Shown: positions 1 through 6,282 of the stretch, one piece after another | How positions within the stretch are numbered: position 1 is the stretch's first letter | Layout: each line of letters opens with the position of its first letter | Source of the DNA: Acidobacteriaceae bacterium | GTDB lineage: Bacteria; Acidobacteriota; Terriglobia; Terriglobales; Acidobacteriaceae | Assembly: GCA_003135495.1 (NCBI GenBank) | Contig: PLBX01000094.1 | Span: 1 to 8,009, forward strand | Direction of reading: 5' to 3' | Length of the DNA: 8,009 bases | The notes under the pieces: generated by a model | What the model was told of the DNA's origin: nothing | Seen by the model: the letters and a program-made list of their open reading frames with translations, nothing else | Database searches by the model: none | Position numbers and translations under genes: made by a program

Positions 1-426
1 TGCATCCTCTGCTACAAGTGCGTGGAGGCCTGCGGCGTGGACCACCAGAACACGTTTGCGATCGCGGTCGCCGGACGCGGCTTCGAGGCGCGCATCTCCA
101 CCGAGTTCGATGTGACGCTCCCGGAGTCGGCGTGCGTCTACTGCGGTAACTGCATCGGCGTATGCCCCACGGGCGCGCTGATGTTCAAGGTCGAATATGA
201 CATGCGCCAGGCCGGCACCTGGAACGAAAGCCGCCAGACCCAGACTGACACCATCTGCCCTTATTGCGGCGTAGGCTGCGACCTCACCGTGCATCAGCAG
301 GAAGGCCAGATCGTGGGCGTGACCTCGCCAGTCGACCACAGTGTGACTCATGGCAATCTTTGCATCAAAGGGCGGTTCGGCTGGCAGTTTGTGCAGATTC
401 AACCAGTCGATCCGGATGGAAAATAA
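1..426 (+). CDS. Formate dehydrogenase alpha / NuoG-like Fe-S protein, C-terminal part, lacks catalytic domain
   Basis: The frame is open from base 1, so the gene begins left of the window; 141 residues are visible. In order: a Cys cluster C1-x2-C4-x2-C7-x3-C11, a second ferredoxin-like cluster (C45, C48, C51, then C55-P), and the molybdopterin-oxidoreductase Fe4S4 motif CPYCGVGC (C86, C89, C93) closed by C121 in NLCIKGRFG. This order is that of the N-terminal half of NAD-linked formate dehydrogenase alpha subunits, whose 2Fe-2S domain would lie before base 1. Known members continue for some 500-600 residues with the Mo/W-bis-MGD domain. Here the protein stops (TAA, 424-426) about 20 residues after the last cysteine, and no frame of 427-558 resembles the missing domain. 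It is either a natural split subunit, carrying electrons between a catalytic subunit encoded elsewhere and an NADH module, or a truncated gene. xoxJ follows 132 nt later on the same strand. Family is fairly sure; function of this short form is open. Confidence 0.8.
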   Translation, partial: CILCYKCVEACGVDHQNTFAIAVAGRGFEARISTEFDVTLPESACVYCGNCIGVCPTGALMFKVEYDMRQAGTWNESRQTQTDTICPYCGVGCDLTVHQQEGQIVGVTSPVDHSVTHGNLCIKGRFGWQFVQIQPVDPDGK

Positions 427-529
427 TTCCGGCCGCAAGTGCCTGAGTGAAAGGCCATGATAGATTCCGTGATCAAGATTGTGCTTGAATGTCCTTCGCC
501 AAACTGATAACTTTTTTCGGCACGTTCCT

Positions 530-548
530 CGGCTCGATCAGAGAGCCG
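530..548 (+). other. Hairpin just upstream of xoxJ start
   Basis: CGGCTC (530-535) and GAGCCG (543-548) form a perfect 6-bp stem with a 7-nt loop, ending 10 nt before the xoxJ ATG. It covers the place where a Shine-Dalgarno sequence would sit, and no clear one is visible. It may influence xoxJ translation, but stems of this size also arise by chance. Confidence 0.25.
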
Positions 549-558
549 CACAACTTTT

Positions 559-1374
559 ATGCAACTCAGAAACTCTATTATCCCTATCATTTTGGCGGCG
601 GGCTTGGCAGGGTCTGCCGGTCAGGCCTCGGCCAAAGTATTGCGGGTCTGCGCCGATCCAGACTACCTTCCCTACTCCAACAGTGCTGGTGAAGGTTTCG
701 AAAACAAGATTGCGGTGGCCGTGGCCAAGGCGCTCGGCGCGACCGTGGAATACACCTCGGCAAGCTATCGCGGACGCGGGGGCTTCCCGCAGTTCCTGGC
801 CACCACGCTCGACGCAAATAAGTGCGACGTGGTAATGAACATTCCCTACGGCAGCCGGGGAGAGCTAACCACGCGGCCCTACTACATCTCGTCCTATGTT
901 TTTGTGTTCAAGAAATCCAAGAAGTTCAACGTTACCAGAATGGACTCGCCCATCCTGAAAAAGATCAAGGTGGGTTTTGAGCGGGACACTCCGGTCGAAG
1001 ATGGTATGAAGATGCGCGGCATGATCCCTGGAGCCGTGGCTTTTGACGTAGGCGACGATAGCAGCGAGTCTCCGGCCGCCATGCTGAAAGCGTTAGAGAG
1101 TGGGCAGGTGGATGTCATGATTACATGGGAGCCGGCCATTAGCGGCTTCCTGCGCGATTACAAGGATTTGGAAGTGGTGATGGTTCCGAATGAGCGCGCC
1201 ATGGGAGCACCGGAGCAATATACGTTCCCAATGGCCATGGGAGTTCGGGAAGGCGATGAAGCGCTGAAGAAGCAGCTTGACGAGATCATCGCGAGCCATC
1301 AAGCGGAACTTACCGCTATTTTGAACCAGAATGGCGTGCGTTTGTACACTCCAGAATCGCCTAACTCGCCCTAA
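559..1374 (+). CDS. xoxJ: XoxJ/MxaJ-like periplasmic substrate-binding protein of quinoprotein methanol dehydrogenase
   Basis: The 271-residue product starts with a Sec signal peptide (Met1 to about Ala25, cleavage at ASA|K), then VLRVCADPDYLPYSN, the usual opening of the quinoprotein-dehydrogenase-associated family of extracellular solute-binding proteins. Residues such as KCDVVMNIPYGSRGELTTRPYYISSYVFV and DVMITWEPAISGF fit the two-lobed type II periplasmic binding fold. Family knowledge: XoxJ/MxaJ is encoded with methanol dehydrogenase and cytochrome, and is thought to help activate or mature XoxF rather than serve an ABC transporter; no permease gene lies nearby. The ATG at 559 is the only ordinary start between the in-frame stop at 508-510 and the signal peptide, although no good ribosome-binding site precedes it. 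It points at the xoxF block on the opposite strand, ending 107 nt before the convergent cytochrome gene. In many methylotrophs xoxF, xoxG and xoxJ are co-directional, so the opposed orientation is slightly unusual. Confidence 0.88.
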   Translation: MQLRNSIIPIILAAGLAGSAGQASAKVLRVCADPDYLPYSNSAGEGFENKIAVAVAKALGATVEYTSASYRGRGGFPQFLATTLDANKCDVVMNIPYGSRGELTTRPYYISSYVFVFKKSKKFNVTRMDSPILKKIKVGFERDTPVEDGMKMRGMIPGAVAFDVGDDSSESPAAMLKALESGQVDVMITWEPAISGFLRDYKDLEVVMVPNERAMGAPEQYTFPMAMGVREGDEALKKQLDEIIASHQAELTAILNQNGVRLYTPESPNSP

Positions 1375-1404
1375 CGCGCGCGTAGGGACCAACCACGGAG
1401 GTAA

Positions 1405-1440
1405 AACGGACCATTTGACGGCAATGTCAAATGGTCCGTT
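1405..1440. terminator. Bidirectional terminator hairpin between convergent genes
   Basis: AACGGACCATTTGAC (1405-1419) and GTCAAATGGTCCGTT (1426-1440) are perfect inverted copies, giving a 15-bp stem with a 6-nt loop. It lies between the converging ends of xoxJ (1374) and the cytochrome gene (1482). Read on the minus strand the stem runs into TTTT, so it looks like an intrinsic terminator for the methanol dehydrogenase transcript; on the plus strand the T-tract is poorer (TTACACTTT). Confidence 0.8.
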
Positions 1441-1481
1441 ACACTTTGTCGGCTTGGAAGAATGTTCCGCGTTAGAGCCGC

Positions 1482-2306
1482 TTAATCCGTCTCGGATGGC
1501 GGCCGGCCGACTGGTACCAGATCGAGGCTTCGTCCCTTGACATACTCATAGACCTGCTTCACTTCCTTCGCACTGAGAAAACCGGCCCAGCTGGGCATGC
1601 CCTTCTCCGGGCGACCCGCCATGGCCATGCTGAAAAATTGCTGCTCCGTCATGCCCGCGTTGAGCGAGTGGCGCAAATCGGGAGCGATCTCGCTTCCGGT
1701 CACATCCTGCCCATGGCAGCGAAAGCAGTATGAGTTGAACATCTCATAGCCACTGAAGACATCCTTGGTCACTCTTTGATTTTTGTCCTTGCCCTCGTCC
1801 TCGACAAAAACAGGGAAGTCGGATTTTACTGTCGTGCCGTTTGCCAAAGTGTAGGCGTACATTTTGGACGCGGCTTTGGGTTGCGCCGAATCTCCAGCTG
1901 CCGCTGCGGATTTCTTCGCTGGCGGGGCTCCCTGAGACAGTATCCACGTCACCATCTGCCTGAGCTGCGTGTTGGTCAGCGCGGGATGAGGCTTCATGGG
2001 CACTTGTCCCCAGTCGCCGTAACCTCCTTGCTTGATTTTTTGCGATAGCTTCTGCACGGCATTGGGCTTCCCGCGATATTTTTTCGCCACATCGCGATAG
2101 GCAGGGCCCACCACCCTCACGTCTACCGCATGGCAGGAGGCGCAATCATTGGCTTTTATCAGCTTTTCTCCAGGCGATTCCTGGGAACTGGCCTTTTCGG
2201 CGGATGCCGCGACCCCAGTCCAAGCAACGCCCGGGAGGATTGCCAACGTGAGCACTAGGATTGCAGAAAAAATGACAACTTGAAAAATTCCACCTTCCCG
2301 GGTCAA
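1482..2306 (-). CDS. Di-haem periplasmic cytochrome c, likely XoxG-type electron acceptor of XoxF
   Basis: The 274-residue product has a signal peptide (about residues 1-36, cleavage near ASA|E) and two class I cytochrome c domains. Domain 1 (about 45-125) has haem motif CASCH at 55-59 and likely Met ligand M104 in VPMKPH, and resembles c551/c552. An Ala/Lys-rich linker (about 126-148) leads to domain 2 (about 180-262) with CFRCH at 194-198 and likely ligand M237 in KGMPSW, resembling the cytochromes that accept electrons from PQQ alcohol dehydrogenases. XoxG/cytochrome cL is usually mono-haem, so the added c551-like domain may be a built-in onward carrier (inference). The start is TTG at 2306: an in-frame TGA lies 12 nt upstream, AAAGGA (2311-2316) precedes it by 4 nt, and later start codons would cut into the signal peptide. 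It follows xoxF by 66 nt in the same direction, so co-transcription is likely. No axial-ligand or haem residue is missing. Confidence 0.87.
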   Translation of the reverse strand: MTREGGIFQVVIFSAILVLTLAILPGVAWTGVAASAEKASSQESPGEKLIKANDCASCHAVDVRVVGPAYRDVAKKYRGKPNAVQKLSQKIKQGGYGDWGQVPMKPHPALTNTQLRQMVTWILSQGAPPAKKSAAAAGDSAQPKAASKMYAYTLANGTTVKSDFPVFVEDEGKDKNQRVTKDVFSGYEMFNSYCFRCHGQDVTGSEIAPDLRHSLNAGMTEQQFFSMAMAGRPEKGMPSWAGFLSAKEVKQVYEYVKGRSLDLVPVGRPPSETD

Positions 2307-2372
2307 TGTTTCCTTTCACTTCGGCTCGAATAACCTGCTATCGAGTTCCTAATTCCCTAACGATATCCTTTA

Positions 2373-4166
2373 TTACTCAAGCGAGAAGACGACCAACGTT
2401 CCTCCCAGGTTGGTGTAGTCGGAAAGGGTGTGGGTCAGGCCGACTGCGCCCAGTCCCTCAGACCCCTTGGTGAGCCCTTCTGCCAACCCAATGGCTGCCC
2501 AGCCACCTACCCCGGTCAGCACGGCAACGTACTGCTTGCCGTCGTGCATGTAGGTCATAGGATTGCCGATAATGCCCGAGGGCGCGTGGAATTTGTACAG
2601 TACTTTCCCGGACGACTCATCGACCGCCCGGAACCAGCCGTCCAGCGTGCCAGCAAAAAGCACGCCGCCATCGGTGGTCAGCGGGCCGCTGTAATCCTGG
2701 AACATATCATTGATGACCCATTTGGTCTCGCCCGACACCGCGTCAAAGGCAAAAAGCCGCCCCCGGACATCGCCGTGATCGGCCGGGAACATGTTCAGAA
2801 TCGCTCCCACATACGGGAAGCCACCCTTGTACTTCACGCTGAATGCCTGGTAGTCCATGCAGATGTGGTTGCTGGCCACGTAAAAAAGTTTGGTGTTGGG
2901 ATCGTACGAGACCGGTTGGTGGTTCTTGGCGCCCATAGCGGCCGGGCAGATGTCTTTTACGTTGACATCGGACTTGGTCATCTTCGCTGGATCCAGAACC
3001 GGGCGGCCCGTCTTCAGATCAACCTCCGAGGCCCAGTTGGTGGAGGGATCAAATTTGTTGGCCCGCAGCAGCTTCCCATTCCGCCGGTCGAGCACGTAGG
3101 CAAAACCGTTGCGATCAAAATGAGTAAGAGTCGGGACGGTTTGGCCATCAACGGCACTATCCGTAAGGACGCTCTCATTAACGCCGTCGTAATCCCAGGC
3201 ATCGTGAGGAGTCATCTGATAGGCCCACGCCGCCACTCCCGTGTCGGGATTGCGGGCAATAAGAGTGGTGGACCATTTGTTGTCCCCCGGTCGCTGTGTG
3301 GGATTCCACGTACCCGGATTGCCGGTTCCGTAGTAAACAAGGTTGAGGGTGGGATCGTAGGAGTACCATCCCCACGTCGTGCCGCCGCCCAGCTTCCATT
3401 CATCCCCCTGCCACGTCTTGACGCTGGAATCCTTACCTACCAGCGCCTGGGTCGCGCCATCAATCGTTTTCGCACCGTCGAACTTAATATCCTCGTCGGA
3501 CCCGACGCTGTAGGCGCGCCACGCCATCTTGCCAGTAGTTAGATCGTAGGCGGTGAGGAAGCCCCGGACACCGAACTCTCCGCCAGAGATGCCGACGATG
3601 ACTTTGTCATGCACCACCAGCGGAGCCATGGTCATGGTTTGCCCCTGCTCGGGATCGCCATTCTGAACCTTCCAAATAACCTGGCCGGTCTTGGCATCGA
3701 GAGCGTACACGTGCGTGTCCAGCGTGATGGCAAGAATTTTTCCGTCCGCATAGGAGAGACCGCGGTTGACCACATCGCAGCAGGCAACCGAGGGCGCAAA
3801 CTTGTCCTGCTCCGGAGCGAACTTCCACGCCATCCGTCCAATGTTGTCCAGATCAACAGCATAAATAAAGTTCGGGTACGAACTCTCGAAGTACATCATG
3901 TTGCCAACGACGAGGGGCTGGCCTTCCTGCCCCCGCAGCGTGCCCGTGGACATGGTCCAGGCCACTTTTAGTTTTGCGGCGTTATCCACCGTGATCTGAC
4001 TCAGCTTGCTGTGGCGGGTGCCATGATAGTTGCCCAGTGGAATGACCCACTGATTGGGATCCTGGGACAGAGTGTCAGGTCCGTCCGCCCAAGCGATAGT
4101 AGAAATAGCCGCCATGGACGCAAAGAGTGCAACGGTCAGGCAAAAGCAGTTTCTCATCCATTTCAT
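2373..4166 (-). CDS. xoxF: XoxF, lanthanide-dependent PQQ methanol dehydrogenase
   Basis: The 597-residue product matches the large-subunit length of quinoprotein methanol dehydrogenases and oxidises methanol (or other small alcohols) in the periplasm using PQQ. A signal peptide covers residues 1-27 (cleavage AWA|D). Visible active-site features: the vicinal disulfide C129-C130 over PQQ, metal ligand E197 in GGEFGVRG, W265/W267 in TTWGWYSYDP, N283 in TGNPGTWN, catalytic D325 and extra ligand D327 in HDAWDYDGVNE, and R352 in FDRNGF. D327 is the residue that separates lanthanide-binding XoxF from calcium-binding MxaF, which has Ala there. The start at 4166 is preferred over the upstream in-frame start at 4286 because GGAGG lies 8 nt before it and a signal peptide follows at once. 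No mxaI-like small subunit gene is present, as expected for XoxF. glcG-like gene lies 103 nt upstream, the cytochrome 66 nt downstream. Which XoxF clade it belongs to cannot be told without a tree. Confidence 0.95.
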   Translation of the reverse strand: MKWMRNCFCLTVALFASMAAISTIAWADGPDTLSQDPNQWVIPLGNYHGTRHSKLSQITVDNAAKLKVAWTMSTGTLRGQEGQPLVVGNMMYFESSYPNFIYAVDLDNIGRMAWKFAPEQDKFAPSVACCDVVNRGLSYADGKILAITLDTHVYALDAKTGQVIWKVQNGDPEQGQTMTMAPLVVHDKVIVGISGGEFGVRGFLTAYDLTTGKMAWRAYSVGSDEDIKFDGAKTIDGATQALVGKDSSVKTWQGDEWKLGGGTTWGWYSYDPTLNLVYYGTGNPGTWNPTQRPGDNKWSTTLIARNPDTGVAAWAYQMTPHDAWDYDGVNESVLTDSAVDGQTVPTLTHFDRNGFAYVLDRRNGKLLRANKFDPSTNWASEVDLKTGRPVLDPAKMTKSDVNVKDICPAAMGAKNHQPVSYDPNTKLFYVASNHICMDYQAFSVKYKGGFPYVGAILNMFPADHGDVRGRLFAFDAVSGETKWVINDMFQDYSGPLTTDGGVLFAGTLDGWFRAVDESSGKVLYKFHAPSGIIGNPMTYMHDGKQYVAVLTGVGGWAAIGLAEGLTKGSEGLGAVGLTHTLSDYTNLGGTLVVFSLE

Positions 4167-4174
4167 GTTGAAAT

Positions 4175-4179
4175 CCTCC
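4175..4179 (-). promoter_or_regulatory. Ribosome-binding site of xoxF that fixes the start
   Basis: On the minus strand GGAGG sits 8 nt before the ATG at 4166, followed by a typical signal peptide. The longer in-frame reading to 4286 lacks such a site and would bury the signal peptide 40 residues inside the protein, so it was not used. Confidence 0.7.
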
Positions 4180-4269
4180 ACACGAATTTCTCTCCCCGTG
4201 TTCTGAAAACCAATATGCAACCGAGAACTCACAGCGCTTGCCGTGATGAAATACGGACGCAAAAATGCT

Positions 4270-4662
4270 CTAGAACGCCGCCGCACCGGCTTCGGCGACA
4301 GCGTGGTCCTGATCGCCAGAGCCTCCGCTCACCCCGATGGAGCCCACCACCTTGCCGCCACGCTTCAGCGGGATACCACCGGCGAAGATCATAATCTTGC
4401 CGTTGTTCGAGGCATGGATACCGAAAAACTGCCCGCCTGACTGCGAGTGAGTGGCGAGATCCTTGGTGGCGATGTCGAAAGCCCGCGAGGTGTAGGCCTT
4501 CTTGATGGAGATGTCGATGCTGCCCAGCCATGCGCCATCCATGCGGACATGCGATACCAAGTTGCCGCCTTCGTCAGCCACGGCGATATTCATGGGTTGA
4601 CCGATATCCTTAGATTTCTTTTCTGCTGCCGCGATTACACGGCGCGCGTCTTCCAGAGTCAT
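4270..4662 (-). CDS. GlcG/HbpS-family haem-binding-like protein (DUF336)
   Basis: The 130-residue protein spans the whole single-domain GlcG/HbpS family: MTLEDARRVIAAAEKKSKD helix at the N-terminus, NIAVADEGGNLVSHVRMDGA strand region (25-44), the SIDISIKKAYTSRAF segment (48-62), and the closing glycine-rich signature GGIPL (95-99) to GSIGVSGGSGDQDHAVAEAG (107-126). Some members bind haem (HbpS of Streptomyces), others have no proven role (GlcG of the glycolate operon). No signal peptide is seen, so it is expected to be cytosolic. The ATG at 4662 has AAAGGA 7 nt upstream. It lies between fdhA and xoxF in the same direction, 103 nt before xoxF; such genes turn up beside PQQ alcohol dehydrogenases and other oxidoreductases, so a role in cofactor, haem or small-molecule handling is possible but unproven. 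Family assignment is secure, function is not. Confidence 0.88.
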   Translation of the reverse strand: MTLEDARRVIAAAEKKSKDIGQPMNIAVADEGGNLVSHVRMDGAWLGSIDISIKKAYTSRAFDIATKDLATHSQSGGQFFGIHASNNGKIMIFAGGIPLKRGGKVVGSIGVSGGSGDQDHAVAEAGAAAF

Positions 4663-4688
4663 GATCGATTCCTTTCGGGATTGGATTA

Positions 4689-4717
4689 ATTAACAAGACT
4701 GCAGCGTACTTTCTCAA
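4689..4717 (-). promoter_or_regulatory. Candidate sigma-70-type promoter for glcG-xoxF-cytochrome
   Basis: On the minus strand TTGAGA (4717-4712, five of six bases of the -35 consensus) is followed after 17 nt by GTTAAT (4694-4689, four of six of the -10 consensus). Transcription would begin near 4682, leaving a short leader with the AAAGGA site before the ATG at 4662. It lies just after the hairpin that follows fdhA, so it would give the three downstream genes their own transcript. Matches this loose are common by chance. Confidence 0.35.
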
Positions 4718-4760
4718 TACAACAACAAAACCCAGCGGAACGTTTCGCATGCAATCGGGA

Positions 4761-4798
4761 AGAGCCCACACCCCCAAGAAAAAGGGGCGTGGGGCTCT
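4761..4798 (-). terminator. Strong GC-rich hairpin after fdhA
   Basis: AGAGCCCACACCCCC (4761-4775) faces GGGGCGTGGGGCTCT (4784-4798) around a short A-rich loop, a stem of about 13 pairs with one bulge and one mismatch. It begins 12 nt after the fdhA stop codon. There is no T-run after the stem on the minus strand, so it may be a 3'-end stabilising or attenuating stem rather than a classical intrinsic terminator. Confidence 0.6.
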
Positions 4799-4809
4799 CG
4801 AGATCCCGG

Positions 4810-6000
4810 TTACGCCGCGATCGAACCGTGCGGGTCCAGCACAAACTTCTTCGCGGCTCCTTTGTCGAAGTCCTTGTAACCTTGAACCGCCTCTTCCAGC
4901 TTTACGACGGTGACGTTGACGGCCTTGGCGATTTTGATCTTGTCGTGCAGGATGGCCATCATCAACTGCCGGTTGTACTTCAGCACGGGACATTGGCCGG
5001 TGGTGAAGACGTGCGATTTCGCCCATCCCAGGCCGATGCGGATGCTGAGATTTCCATGCTGGGCAGCCTTGTCCACTCCACCGGGATCGTCGGTTACATA
5101 GAGACCGGGGATGCCGAGAGCGCCGCCCGCGCGACAAATCGTCATTAACGAATTCAGCACGGTGGCGGGAGCTTCCGTTTTTGCATCATGGCCGTGGCCT
5201 CGGGCTTCGAAGCCGACGCAATCCACTGCGCAGTCCACCTCTGGAACTTTGAGGATCTGGGCAATCTGATCGCCGACAGAGGCATCCTTGGAGACATCGA
5301 CGGTCTCGCACCCAAAACTCCTGGCTTGCGCCAGCCGCTCAGGGATGAGGTCGCCTACAATCACGACGGCGGCTCCCAGCAACTGGCACGCGGCCGCGCA
5401 GGCGAGCCCAACCGGACCTGCGCCGGCAACGTAGACCGTCGCTCCCGGGCCGACCCCCGCGCTGACTGCGCCGTGATAGCCCGTTGGCAAAATGTCAGAG
5501 AGACATGTTAGATCCCTAATCTTCGACATGGCTTGAGCTTTGTTGGGGAACTTCAGCAGGTTAAAGTCGGCGTAAGGAACCATGACATAGTCAGCCTGAC
5601 CGCCAACCCATCCGCCCATGTCCACATAACCGTAGGCGGCGCCAGGACGAGCCGGGTTTACGTTCAGACAGATGCCGGTGGCGCGCTCCTTACAGTTTCG
5701 ACACCGGCCGCAGGCAATGTTAAACGGCACAGAAACCAGGTCGCCAACCGCGATGAACTCAACGTCCCTCCCGGATTCGATGACTTCACCAGTGATCTCG
5801 TGCCCCAGCACAAGTCCTTTGGGCGCGGTGGTCCGGCCCCGGACCATATGCTGGTCGCTGCCGCAAATGTTAGTGGAAACAATTTTGAGAATGACGCCGT
5901 GTTCGCATTTCCGATTCCCAAGTTCCAGCTTCGGAAAATCGATACTCTGAATTTCTACGACGCCGGGGCCCATATAAGCTACCCCACGGTTGCTTGCCAT
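4810..6000 (-). CDS. fdhA: Glutathione-independent formaldehyde dehydrogenase (zinc, NAD+), Pseudomonas putida FdhA type
   Basis: The 396-residue product closely follows the P. putida enzyme (398 residues) along its full length. It oxidises formaldehyde to formate in the cytosol with tightly bound NAD+ and no glutathione; close relatives act as formaldehyde dismutases, and the two cannot be told apart here. Catalytic zinc ligands C46 (NICGSDQH), H67 (LGHEI) and D169 (CLSDILPTGYHG) and the structural zinc cysteines C97, C100, C103 and C111 are all present. The Rossmann motif GAGPVG is at 193-198 with D217 positioned for NAD+ over NADP+. The ATG at 6000 has an ideal AAGGAGGG (6008-6015) 7 nt upstream. 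It heads the minus-strand block, 147 nt before the glcG-like gene with a hairpin between, so it is probably made from its own promoter near 6168-6196. In context it disposes of the formaldehyde made by XoxF, instead of a tetrahydromethanopterin or glutathione route. Confidence 0.94.
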   Translation of the reverse strand: MASNRGVAYMGPGVVEIQSIDFPKLELGNRKCEHGVILKIVSTNICGSDQHMVRGRTTAPKGLVLGHEITGEVIESGRDVEFIAVGDLVSVPFNIACGRCRNCKERATGICLNVNPARPGAAYGYVDMGGWVGGQADYVMVPYADFNLLKFPNKAQAMSKIRDLTCLSDILPTGYHGAVSAGVGPGATVYVAGAGPVGLACAAACQLLGAAVVIVGDLIPERLAQARSFGCETVDVSKDASVGDQIAQILKVPEVDCAVDCVGFEARGHGHDAKTEAPATVLNSLMTICRAGGALGIPGLYVTDDPGGVDKAAQHGNLSIRIGLGWAKSHVFTTGQCPVLKYNRQLMMAILHDKIKIAKAVNVTVVKLEEAVQGYKDFDKGAAKKFVLDPHGSIAA

Positions 6001-6114
6001 GCGCTTACCCTCCTTGGATTTCGTGCCGCACTCGATGTTTCCCTATGCAGAGAACCGAACAGATAGAAACGATTGGACCCTCAGCTGACGAGAATTCGGT
6101 GCCGCCGGTAGACC

Positions 6115-6138
6115 TGAATGTTGACATGAATGTTGACA
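6115..6138. repeat. Perfect tandem 12-bp direct repeat in the fdhA leader
   Basis: TGAATGTTGACA occurs twice back to back (6115-6126 and 6127-6138), followed by the related AAAATTGTTGA. It lies between the fdhA start and its candidate promoter, so it would fall in the transcribed leader. Each unit holds TGTTGACA, which is nearly palindromic, so a pair of protein-binding half-sites is possible; a simple replication duplication is equally possible. Confidence 0.6.
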
Positions 6139-6167
6139 AAAATTGTTGATTCCGGTTGCGGGAGAGG

Positions 6168-6196
6168 ATTATACGCGGACTGACCAATCAGTACAA
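6168..6196 (-). promoter_or_regulatory. Candidate fdhA promoter
   Basis: On the minus strand a perfect TATAAT (6173-6168) is preceded by TTGTAC (6196-6191) at 17 nt. Only three of six -35 bases match, as is common when an activator or regulator is involved. The start of transcription would be near 6161, giving an fdhA leader of about 160 nt that contains the tandem 12-bp repeat. Confidence 0.5.
6179..6192. promoter_or_regulatory. Operator-like palindrome inside the fdhA promoter spacer
   Basis: ACTGA-CCAA-TCAGT is a perfect 5-bp inverted repeat with a 4-nt centre, placed between the -35 and -10 elements. Palindromes of this form and position are typical for TetR-family repressors, though no regulator gene is in the window. 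A formaldehyde- or alcohol-responsive repressor would make sense, which is inference. Confidence 0.4.
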
Positions 6197-6282
6197 ATTA
6201 TTCGATTGTCGACCGGGGCGGGCAAGCCGGAGACCATTCAAGCCAGAAGTCGGCTGGGAAGTTTCACCACACCGGTCTCGAT

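Noticed and set aside
479..513. Promoter for xoxJ (TTGAAT with GATAAC or TAACTT)
   Set aside because: The spacer is 15 nt for the better -10 and only three of six bases match at 17 nt, too weak to call.
479..835. 118-codon open frame on the plus strand
   Set aside because: Overlaps xoxJ in another frame; low-complexity Arg/Pro/Ser-rich translation typical of a shadow.
2430..3542. 370-codon open frame on the plus strand
   Set aside because: It lies entirely antisense to xoxF, its protein has no recognisable domain, and long shadow frames are usual opposite GC-rich genes.
4167..4286. N-terminal extension of XoxF by 40 residues
   Set aside because: It would place the signal peptide inside the protein, and the good GGAGG site belongs to the start at 4166.
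5533..6066. 177-codon open frame on the plus strand
   Set aside because: Antisense to fdhA, whose full family match and catalytic residues leave no doubt which strand codes.
6005..6187. 60-codon minus-strand frame upstream of fdhA
   Set aside because: It overlaps the candidate promoter and leader repeats, has no similarity I recognise and no clear ribosome-binding site.
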